Origin: an uncultured Faecalibacterium sp.
Lineage (GTDB): Bacteria > Bacillota > Clostridia > Oscillospirales > Ruminococcaceae
Length of the DNA stretch: 6,705 bases
Reading direction: 5' to 3'
Assembly: GCA_934511465.1 (NCBI GenBank)
Contig: CAKSWG010000056.1
Span: forward strand, 1 to 6,705
The position numbers and the translations under genes are program-made. The number at the start of each line of letters is the position of its first letter. The stretch's first letter is position 1. The notes under the pieces were generated by a model that ran no database searches, had not been told where the DNA came from, and saw only the letters and a list, made by a program, of their open reading frames with translations. Below, in pieces: positions 1 through 4,822 of the stretch.

Positions 1-1
1 G

Positions 2-35
2 AAAATTCTGCTAATGGCATTAGCTGGCTAATTTT
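2..35. repeat. Nested inverted repeat at the window edge
   Basis: GCTAAT (10-15), GGC, ATTAGC (19-24) is a perfect 6-bp hairpin. It is flanked by AAAATT (2-7) and AATTTT (30-35), which can pair outside it across an unequal internal loop. A second GCTAAT at 27-32 offers an alternative pairing with 19-24. It could be a terminator for a gene to the left of the window, or part of mobile DNA. No gene is visible next to it, so its role is open. Confidence 0.35.
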
Positions 36-50
36 GGTGATAGGTTCAAA

Positions 51-104
51 ATGAAAAATGCGAAGATCGTCTTTCACATGGAAAAATGACCTTCGCATTT
101 TCAT
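51..104 (-). terminator. Intrinsic terminator of tRNA-Arg
   Basis: Arms at 51-65 and 91-104 pair over 14 bp with one bulged A (54). The inner 25 nt can form a smaller hairpin (GTC/GAC plus TTTC/GAAA). Read on the minus strand, the closing arm ends in CTTCGCATTTTTCATTTT, a T-rich tail. The hairpin starts 8 bases past the 3' end of the tRNA, as expected for its terminator. Confidence 0.75.
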
Positions 105-111
105 AAAGGGA

Positions 112-185
112 TACCCCAGACAGGATTCGAACCTGCGGTCTCCTCCTTAGGAGGGAGGCGCTTTATCCAGCTAAGCTACTGAGGC
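112..185 (-). tRNA. tRNA-Arg(CCT), intact but divergent
   Basis: On the minus strand this folds as a full cloverleaf of 74 nt including the discriminator A. The D stem is GCTT/AAGC. The anticodon stem CCTCC/GGAGG encloses the loop CTCCTAA, giving anticodon CCT, which reads AGG. The T arm is GCAGG, TTCGAAT, CCTGT. The acceptor stem has two wobble pairs, including an unusual terminal G1-U72. CCA is not encoded. The surroundings are AT-rich, and a broken second copy of the same isoacceptor lies about 200 bp upstream. If that copy is dead, this may be the only functional reader of AGG by exact pairing at this locus. Its divergence and setting suggest it could have arrived on mobile DNA; that part is inference. 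Confidence 0.93.
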
Positions 186-192
186 ATATTAT

Positions 193-220
193 GTATTATC
201 GTTGATTTTTTGAAATTCAA
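193..220 (-). promoter_or_regulatory. Putative promoter of intact tRNA-Arg
   Basis: On the minus strand, TTGAAT (220-215), a 16-bp spacer and TAATAC (198-193) sit just upstream of the tRNA. The predicted start would fall only 1-2 bases before the mature 5' end, which is tight. The match is moderate and the DNA is AT-rich, so chance similarity is possible. Confidence 0.35.
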
Positions 221-304
221 CGCACTTGGAAAAAATGTGTGGAATGCTTTTCACAACGAAGTGACCGACTGCTTTGCAACCGGGACGATGGTAAAGTTGT
301 TGCA

Positions 305-394
305 TCAAAATTTGTTGGGAAAATCTCGATCCCCAGTCTTGCTTTTGATTAGAGCAATCACTTCTTCACCCAAGGTATCAGGTTGACCGAATTC
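305..394 (-). pseudogene. C-terminal remnant of an unidentified protein gene
   Basis: Minus-strand frame beginning exactly at the end of the broken tRNA-Arg. The 29 codons (394 to 308) encode a protein-like, hydrophilic tail. It starts EFGQPDTLGEE, continues VIALIKSKTG and ends DRDFPNKF, followed by TGA at 307-305. The codon just before it, TAA, is contributed by the tRNA anticodon loop, so nothing upstream continues the frame. It has no start codon and no ribosome binding site. I do not recognise the family. It looks like the end of a gene from a mobile element cut at the recombination point, but 29 open codons can also occur by chance. Confidence 0.35.
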
Positions 395-433
395 TTAGGA
401 GGGGGACGCTCTATCCAACTGAGCTACTGAGAC
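394..433 (-). pseudogene. Truncated tRNA-Arg(CCT), 5' half only
   Basis: Positions 1-40 of a tRNA-Arg are present: acceptor 5' strand GTCTCAG, a D arm with stem GCTC/GAGC, 5' anticodon stem TCCCC and loop CTCCTAA, then one G. It matches the intact copy at 34 of 40 positions. One of the differences is a paired D-stem change (T-A versus C-G), so this was a genuine tRNA. From position 41 onward there is no 3' anticodon stem, T arm or acceptor strand. The 10-bp string CTTAGGAGGG (plus strand) at the break is also in the intact tRNA at 146-155. A good promoter remains upstream, so a useless 5' half may still be transcribed. Confidence 0.85.
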
Positions 434-445
434 GGATACTCTATT

Positions 446-474
446 ATAATACCGCATCCGGCAGATAAAATCAA
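446..474 (-). promoter_or_regulatory. Promoter of the truncated tRNA-Arg
   Basis: Minus strand: TTGATT (474-469), a 17-bp spacer, then TATTAT (451-446), with an overlapping TATAAT one step downstream. It lies directly upstream of the tRNA 5' end at 433 and back-to-back with the ktrB promoter; the two -35 boxes are one base apart. Confidence 0.6.
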
Positions 475-475
475 G

Positions 476-504
476 TTGAACCGGCGGGCAAAATGGTGTA
501 TGCT
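476..504 (+). promoter_or_regulatory. Promoter of ktrB
   Basis: TTGAAC (476-481), 17-bp spacer, TATGCT (499-504). The predicted start near 511 leaves an untranslated leader of about 47 bases before the preferred start codon at 558. The leader is too short to hold a known c-di-AMP (ydaO) or K+-responsive (kimA-type) riboswitch, and none is seen. Confidence 0.55.
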
Positions 505-557
505 ATAAGGGTAAAGAAATGGAGCCGCGGCAGGCTTTGCCGCGTGCGGAGGAGCTT

Positions 558-1940
558 ATGGAAAAAGCAAAGAGGAAAAAGCTGTTTCACCGCCCGGCGG
601 GCAAACGCATGGGATACAGCGCTACGCAGATCATCTGTGTGAGCTTTGTGATCGTGATTGCGCTGGGCACCTTTCTGCTCAGCCTGCCCATTGCCAGCAG
701 GCATGGCCGTCTGGATGTGCTGGACGCTATGTTTACGGCCACCAGTGCCACCTGCGTTACCGGCCTGATCGTGCGGGACACATGGACCCAGTTCAGCTTC
801 TTTGGGCAGGCGGTGATCCTGCTGCTCATTCAGGTGGGCGGCTTAGGGCTTGTCACGCTGACCAGCTTTTTTGCGCTGGCCATGCGGCGGCGCATGGGCT
901 TCCGTGATCTGCGGCTGCTGGGCGAGAGCGTCTCGGCGGACGGCTATGCGCAGGCCAAGGATGTGCTGAAGATCGTGGTGGGGCTGGCTGGTCTGTTTGA
1001 GGGCATTGGCATCCTGCTGCTGCTGTTCGCCTTTGTGCCGCAGTTTGGGCTGGAGGGCATCTGGGTGAGCGTGTTCACCGCGATCTCGGCCTTCTGCAAT
1101 GCAGGCTTTGACCTGTTTGGCCGGTTCGGGCAGTACTCCTCGCTGGTGCCTTACGTGAACAACTATTATGTGCAGGCGGTGATCATGTTCATGATCATCT
1201 CCGGCGGTCTGGGCTTTATGGTGTGGGTGGAGATCGGCCAGTATCGCAAAAAGCACCGATTGTCCCTACAGGCCAAGGTGGTGCTGAACTTCTCGGTGAT
1301 GCTGTGGCTCGGCGGCGCGGCGCTCATTGCGCTGATGGAGTGGAACAACCCTGCCAGCATGGGGGCCTTGAGCGTGCCCGGCAAGCTGATGGCGGCATTG
1401 TTCCAGTCGGTGTCCACCCGCACGGCGGGCATGAATACCATCGATCTTGCCGCCTGCGGGCCCATCACCAAGCTGCTGATGAGCGTTTTGCAGTTTATCG
1501 GTGCGGCGCCCGGCTCCACCGGCGGCGGCGTGAAGGTGACGACCTTTGCTGTGATCATCCTGACCATCCGCAGCGTGGCGCAGGGCCGCGATGACTGTGT
1601 GATCGCAGAGCACCACATTGAATCCAAAACCGTGTACCGTGCCCTGACCATTATTGTCATTGGCGCGCTGGCGGCGTTCGGCTCGGCAGTGGTGGTGTTC
1701 TATAACACCTCAGATGCCGTGTCGGTGATCGATGCTATTTTCGAGTCCTGCTCGGCTTTTGGCACAGTGGGCCTTTCGGTGGGTGTCACCGGCCAGCTGA
1801 ACCGGGGCGCAAAGATCTTGTATATGGTGGTCATGTTCATGGGCCGTGTGGGCCCGGTGTCGCTGGCCATGAGCTTGACGGCAAAGCCGGACGACAACAA
1901 ACGGAAGATCATGCCGGTGGGACACATTAACGTTGGATAA
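558..1940 (+). CDS. ktrB: Ktr/Trk-family potassium uptake channel subunit (KtrB-like)
   Basis: Integral membrane subunit that carries K+ inward, in this family often with Na+ coupling. The start at 558 is preferred over the in-frame ATG at 519 because GGAGGA (549-554) sits just upstream of it; the 519 ATG has no clear ribosome site and lies about 8 nt from the predicted transcript start. The product is 460 aa, close to the usual KtrB length. Four M1-P-M2 repeats are visible, each with its filter glycine: TATSATCVTGL (G69), AFCNAGF (G183), STRTAGMN (G291) and AFGTVGLS (G405). Hallmarks GSTGGGVKVTTF (319-330) and MFMGRVGPVSLA (426-437) are present. KtrB needs the cytosolic RCK partner KtrA (or KtrC), which normally binds ATP/ADP and c-di-AMP; no such gene is in the window, and the gene is monocistronic. 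The family is certain; KtrB rather than TrkH is likely from length and motifs. Confidence 0.95.
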   Translation: MEKAKRKKLFHRPAGKRMGYSATQIICVSFVIVIALGTFLLSLPIASRHGRLDVLDAMFTATSATCVTGLIVRDTWTQFSFFGQAVILLLIQVGGLGLVTLTSFFALAMRRRMGFRDLRLLGESVSADGYAQAKDVLKIVVGLAGLFEGIGILLLLFAFVPQFGLEGIWVSVFTAISAFCNAGFDLFGRFGQYSSLVPYVNNYYVQAVIMFMIISGGLGFMVWVEIGQYRKKHRLSLQAKVVLNFSVMLWLGGAALIALMEWNNPASMGALSVPGKLMAALFQSVSTRTAGMNTIDLAACGPITKLLMSVLQFIGAAPGSTGGGVKVTTFAVIILTIRSVAQGRDDCVIAEHHIESKTVYRALTIIVIGALAAFGSAVVVFYNTSDAVSVIDAIFESCSAFGTVGLSVGVTGQLNRGAKILYMVVMFMGRVGPVSLAMSLTAKPDDNKRKIMPVGHINVG

Positions 1941-1980
1941 ACAGAAAGAAGAGGGCCTTGCGGTCCTCTTCTTTCTGTTT
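1939..1980. terminator. Bidirectional terminator between ktrB and pepT
   Basis: A perfect 16-bp stem pairs 1939-1954 with 1965-1980. It extends by a G-T wobble and two C-G pairs to a TTGC tetraloop (1958-1961). The stem overlaps the last bases of the ktrB stop codon. A purine-rich arm on one side and TTCTTTCTGTTT on the other give T-rich ends in both directions, so it can stop ktrB and the convergent pepT transcript. Confidence 0.9.
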
Positions 1981-1995
1981 AAAATAAAATGATAT

Positions 1996-3213
1996 TTACT
2001 CTGCGTACAGCTTGATGATATTCAGCAGGATATCCGTGCAGCGGTCCATGCGCTCGGCAGTGATGCACTCGCACACGCCGTGGAAGTTGAAGCCGCCGGT
2101 GCCAAGGTTGGGGCAGGGCAGGCCCTTCCAGCTCAGCATGGCACCGTCGGTGCCGCCGCGCACCGGGATCTCTTCCGGTTCCAGCCCTGCCATGCGGGTC
2201 GCCTTGCGGGCCGTCTCTACCAAGTGGAAATGCGGCTTGATCTTTTCCAGCATGTTGCGGTAGCTGTCCTTGATCTCCACGGTCACGGTGCCCTCACCGT
2301 ATTTGCCGTTCAAAAATTCGGCAATGTCCAGCATGTTGTCCTTCTTGAATTGCAGCTTGGCGGCATCGTGGTCGCGCAGGATGTAGCCCAGCTTGGCGGT
2401 GGTCACGTCGCCGTACATCTGGCACAGATGGTAGAAGCCCTGACGACCCTCAGTGGTCTCCGGACGGGCGGTGACGGGCAACGCCCCGTGGAACTCCATG
2501 GCCACATTGGAAGCGTTGATCATGGTACCCTTGGCAGTGCCCGGGTGCACCGAGAAGCCGCGGATGGTCACGGTGGCAGAAGCGGCGTTGAAGTTCTCGT
2601 ACTCGATGGAACCGGCGTCACCGCCGTCCACGGTGTAGGCAAAGTTGGCACCAAAGCCCGGGATGTCGAACAGCTCTGCGCCCTCGCCGATCTCCTCGTC
2701 CGGCGTAAAGGCCACACAAAGCCTGCCATGGGGCAGGCCCTTTTCCTGAAGGACCTCTACAGCGGTCAGGATCTCTGCAATGCCGGCCTTATCATCGGCG
2801 CCCAGCAGGGTGGTGCCGTCCGAGGTGATCAGGGTCTCACCCTTCATGCCGGGCAGGAAGGGGAACATGGAGGGCTTCATCACCATGCCGGTGGCGGGCA
2901 GGGTCACGTCGCCGCCGTTGTAGTTCTCCCAGATCACAGGCTGCACGTTCTCGCCGCTGGCGTCGTCGGCAGTGTCCATGTGAGCGATCAGGCCCAGAGC
3001 ATGCTTGCCTTCACAGCCGGGCGTGGCGGGCAGAGTGCCGTAGACGTAACAGTGTTCGTCCACGTGGGCGTCCTCCATGCCAAGAGCCTTCATCTCTTCC
3101 ACCAGCTGGCGGGCAAGGTCGAACTCCCGCGCAGCGGAAGGGTGAGTGCCGGATGTCTCGTCCGAAGTGGTGTGCACCCGGACATAATTCAAAAGTCGTT
3201 CGTAAGCGCGCAT
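1996..3213 (-). CDS. pepT: Peptidase T (tripeptide aminopeptidase, M20 family)
   Basis: Cytosolic dinuclear zinc aminopeptidase that removes the N-terminal residue of tripeptides. The ATG at 3213 (405 aa) is chosen because AAGGAG (3227-3222) lies 8 bases upstream; a GTG nine bases earlier would overlap that site. The whole M20B framework is present, and its active-site numbering matches enterobacterial PepT: H78 and D80 (AHMDT), bridging D140 (LLGADDKAG), catalytic E173 with metal ligand E174 (FTPDEEIGEGA), D196 (YTVDGGD) and H379 (FNFHG). The dimerisation/lid segment contains SVHPGTAKG (221-229), and RGGTDGAMLSWKGLPCPN (352-369) is typical of the family. It is monocistronic and convergent with ktrB. 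Length and residues indicate an active enzyme. It likely supplies amino acids from imported peptides. Confidence 0.97.
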   Translation of the reverse strand: MRAYERLLNYVRVHTTSDETSGTHPSAAREFDLARQLVEEMKALGMEDAHVDEHCYVYGTLPATPGCEGKHALGLIAHMDTADDASGENVQPVIWENYNGGDVTLPATGMVMKPSMFPFLPGMKGETLITSDGTTLLGADDKAGIAEILTAVEVLQEKGLPHGRLCVAFTPDEEIGEGAELFDIPGFGANFAYTVDGGDAGSIEYENFNAASATVTIRGFSVHPGTAKGTMINASNVAMEFHGALPVTARPETTEGRQGFYHLCQMYGDVTTAKLGYILRDHDAAKLQFKKDNMLDIAEFLNGKYGEGTVTVEIKDSYRNMLEKIKPHFHLVETARKATRMAGLEPEEIPVRGGTDGAMLSWKGLPCPNLGTGGFNFHGVCECITAERMDRCTDILLNIIKLYAE

Positions 3214-3263
3214 AAGGCACACTCCTTTTTATGATTCATTGATGTATACTTCCCGATATTTCT

Positions 3264-3292
3264 ATGATACCCTCTTTTCCGATTTTTTACAA
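3264..3292 (-). promoter_or_regulatory. Promoter of pepT
   Basis: Minus strand: TTGTAA (3292-3287), 17-bp spacer, TATCAT (3269-3264). The predicted start near 3257 gives a leader of about 45 bases ending in the AAGGAG ribosome site. Confidence 0.6.
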
Positions 3293-3299
3293 CTCTTTT

Positions 3300-3337
3300 T
3301 GCTGCATCCGCATGGAAATATGCTCCCTCATGCAGCA
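3300..3337. repeat. Inverted repeat between pepT and the dehydrogenase gene
   Basis: TGCTGCAT (3300-3307) and ATGCAGCA (3330-3337) are perfect 8-bp inverted arms. Between them, GCAT (3310-3313) and ATGC (3320-3323) form a nested hairpin. The block lies upstream of both divergent promoters, just outside the pepT -35 box. It could be a regulator site or a small hairpin; it has no T tail, so it is not a typical terminator. Confidence 0.45.
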
Positions 3338-3355
3338 GGTGAACAAAATTCACCT
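3337..3355. promoter_or_regulatory. Putative operator upstream of the D-hydroxyacid dehydrogenase gene
   Basis: AGGTGAA, CAAAA, TTCACCT is a perfect 7-bp inverted repeat with a 5-bp spacer. Its centre (3346) is about 53 bp upstream of the predicted start of the dehydrogenase transcript, a position typical of activator binding. The half-site GTGAA/TTCAC resembles Rex redox-repressor sites (TTGTGAA-N4-TTCACAA), but the spacer is one base too long and the outer bases differ, so Rex is not claimed. Confidence 0.4.
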
Positions 3356-3383
3356 ATAAAAATGCGTCCGTCCGTGCAGAACG

Positions 3384-3392
3384 TGCTACAAT
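3384..3392 (+). promoter_or_regulatory. Extended -10 promoter of the dehydrogenase gene
   Basis: TGC followed by TACAAT (3387-3392) is an extended -10 element. No acceptable -35 box exists at the matching distance (3364-3369 is GC-rich). A promoter of this kind often depends on an activator, consistent with the inverted repeat upstream. Confidence 0.5.
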
Positions 3393-3422
3393 AAGGACAA
3401 AATAAGCTGGGAGGGAAGTTTT

Positions 3423-4418
3423 ATGGCAACGAAAGTCTTTTTCTATACCCTGCGCCCTTATGATGAACTGGGCATTGCGCAGCGGCTGGCACCGCAGCTG
3501 GATGTGGAGTTCGGCTCTACGCAGGCGTATCCTACGCTGGAAAACGCGGAGCTGGCAAAGGGCTACGATGCCGTGTCGGTGACGCCCTGCGATATGAGCG
3601 CACCCATGGTAAAGCGCTTCCATGAACTGGGAGTAAAGTCTATCTGCTGCCGCTCCATCGGCTACGACCATGTGGACCGCGAAGCGGCCCGGGAGCTGGG
3701 CATGAAGGTGGCCAATGTGGACTACCCGCCAAACGGCGTGGCCAACTTTGCCATCATGCTTATGCTGATGAGTCTGCGCAAGGCAGGGCATATCCTCAAG
3801 CGCGGCGAAGTGCAGGACTATTCGCTGCAAGGCAAGATCGGCCGGGATATCTCGGGCTGCACGGTGGGCGTGATCGGCACCGGCCGCATTGGCCGCACGG
3901 TATTGCAGCATCTGACCGGCTTTGGCTGCCGCCTGCTGGCCTACGATCTGTACCCCAATGCGGACGTAAAGAAGATCGCGGAGTATGTGCCGCTGGAGAC
4001 CCTGCTGGCCGAAAGCGATGTGATCACCCTGCACACCAATGCCACCGAGGAAAATCATCATCTGCTGGACGCCAAGGCTATTGAGACCATGAAGCCGGGC
4101 GTAGTGATCATCAACACCGCGCGCGGCAAACTGATCGACAGTGATGCACTGATCGCCGGGCTGGAAAGCGGCAAGATCGGCGCAGCGGGTCTGGATGTGC
4201 TGGAAAACGAGAACGGCCTGTATTACTACAACCGCATGGGCGATGTGATCCCGAACCCGGAGCTGGCATTGCTGCGCAGTATGCCGAATGTGATCCTGAC
4301 GGACCACACGGCTTTCTACACCCACGAGGATGTGGAGAGCATGGTGCGCGGTGTGCTGGAAAGCGCCGTGGCCTTTGAAAAAGGCCAGCCTACCCGGCAT
4401 GATGTGACGAATCTTTGA
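3423..4418 (+). CDS. D-isomer specific 2-hydroxyacid dehydrogenase, probably D-lactate dehydrogenase (VanH-like)
   Basis: Cytosolic NAD-dependent enzyme that most likely reduces pyruvate to D-lactate, regenerating NAD+ during fermentation. The start is supported by GGGAGGG (3409-3415) 7 bases upstream. The product is 331 aa, the normal length. The N-terminal substrate domain contains CRSIGYDHVD (76-85), close to the SIGYNHID segment of VanH. The Rossmann domain has GTGRIG (152-157) with D175 positioned to select NAD over NADP. Catalytic residues R234 (NTARGKLID), E263 (LDVLENENG) and H295 (TDHTAFYT) align with R235, E264 and H296 of lactobacillar D-LDH. A D-2-hydroxyisocaproate type substrate cannot be excluded. 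There is no D-Ala-D-Lac ligase or vanX-like gene beside it, so a glycopeptide-resistance role is not supported. It is a single-gene unit with its own promoter and terminator. Confidence 0.92.
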   Translation: MATKVFFYTLRPYDELGIAQRLAPQLDVEFGSTQAYPTLENAELAKGYDAVSVTPCDMSAPMVKRFHELGVKSICCRSIGYDHVDREAARELGMKVANVDYPPNGVANFAIMLMLMSLRKAGHILKRGEVQDYSLQGKIGRDISGCTVGVIGTGRIGRTVLQHLTGFGCRLLAYDLYPNADVKKIAEYVPLETLLAESDVITLHTNATEENHHLLDAKAIETMKPGVVIINTARGKLIDSDALIAGLESGKIGAAGLDVLENENGLYYYNRMGDVIPNPELALLRSMPNVILTDHTAFYTHEDVESMVRGVLESAVAFEKGQPTRHDVTNL

Positions 4419-4494
4419 TTTGGCGAGCGGACGATTTTGAATGGCCTCCGTTTTGCTCTGGCCATCTTCAGCGGAAATATGATTCCTAAATAGA

Positions 4495-4536
4495 GCAAAT
4501 CCCGGCAGACTGCGGTCTGCCGGGATTTGCATTTTC
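4495..4536 (+). terminator. Terminator of the dehydrogenase gene
   Basis: A perfect 16-bp stem, GCAAATCCCGGCAGAC (4495-4510) with its complement (4515-4530), is closed by the loop TGCG and followed by ATTTTC. It lies about 75 bp after the stop codon. Before it, ATGGCC (4441-4446) and GGCCAT (4460-4465) make a weak extra hairpin. Confidence 0.88.
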
Positions 4537-4605
4537 ACGGGAGGGGCCGTAAAGGAAAACGGCAGTCAGTTTGTTTGAAGCAGCTGCCCGTTGGGACCCT
4601 TCCGG

Positions 4606-4648
4606 TGAAAAAGGAATTCCTGAAAATCCGCAGATTTTCAGGAATCCC
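4606..4648 (-). terminator. Probable distal terminator of the phosphofructokinase transcript
   Basis: A perfect 13-bp stem pairs 4616-4628 with 4633-4645. On the minus strand the loop is TGCG, the same loop as the dehydrogenase terminator in its own direction, and the stem is followed by TCCTTTTTCACC. It lies about 175 bp past the pfk stop codon, which would give that mRNA a long structured 3' tail. Confidence 0.65.
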
Positions 4649-4822
4649 CGATAAAAAATAATTTTTCCGCTAAAAATGCTCAGAGTACAACGACGACGAC
4701 CGCTGCCTGCGGCAGAAACAGGGAGGAGTTGTTGGGGCCGCGGCCAGCGAGACACGAATGCCGCTCAAGGCATGAAGTGGATGCTGGGAGCCGCAACTCT
4801 AGGAGGCCATTTTAAATAAAAA
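4649..4822. other. Gene-free stretch with several small hairpins, 3' of pfk
   Basis: No credible coding sequence. Visible structure: CTGCC-TGC-GGCAG (4703-4715); the 10-bp palindrome GGCCGCGGCC (4736-4745); ATGCC/GGCAT (4758-4773); and two long-range pairings, GAGTTG (4726-4731) with CAACTC (4794-4799) and CAGC (4745-4748) with GCTG (4783-4786). Together these could fold as one nested structure of about 75 nt between pfk and its likely terminator. It may simply be a stable 3' untranslated region. The short open frames crossing this stretch run through the terminator hairpins and lack ribosome sites. Confidence 0.4.

Noticed and set aside
519..557. Upstream ATG at 519 as the ktrB start
   Set aside because: It lacks a ribosome site and lies only about 8 nt from the predicted transcript start, while the ATG at 558 follows GGAGGA. 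The extra 13 residues are not typical of the family.
2080..3234. 384-aa plus-strand frame opposite pepT
   Set aside because: It is the antisense shadow of a gene with complete active-site motifs, and its composition is low-complexity V/H/G/A. The same applies to the 394-aa frame opposite the dehydrogenase (3354-4538) and the 354-aa frame opposite pfk (4928-5992).
3337..3355. A true Rex operator
   Set aside because: The half-sites are similar, but the spacer is 5 instead of 4 bp and the outer TT/AA bases are replaced by AG/CT.
3423..4418. A vancomycin-resistance vanH gene
   Set aside because: There is no adjacent D-Ala-D-Lac ligase, vanX or two-component regulator, and the neighbours are ordinary metabolic genes.
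4486..4755. 89-aa minus-strand frame between the dehydrogenase gene and pfk
   Set aside because: It runs straight through two strong terminator hairpins, has no ribosome site and resembles no family I recognise.
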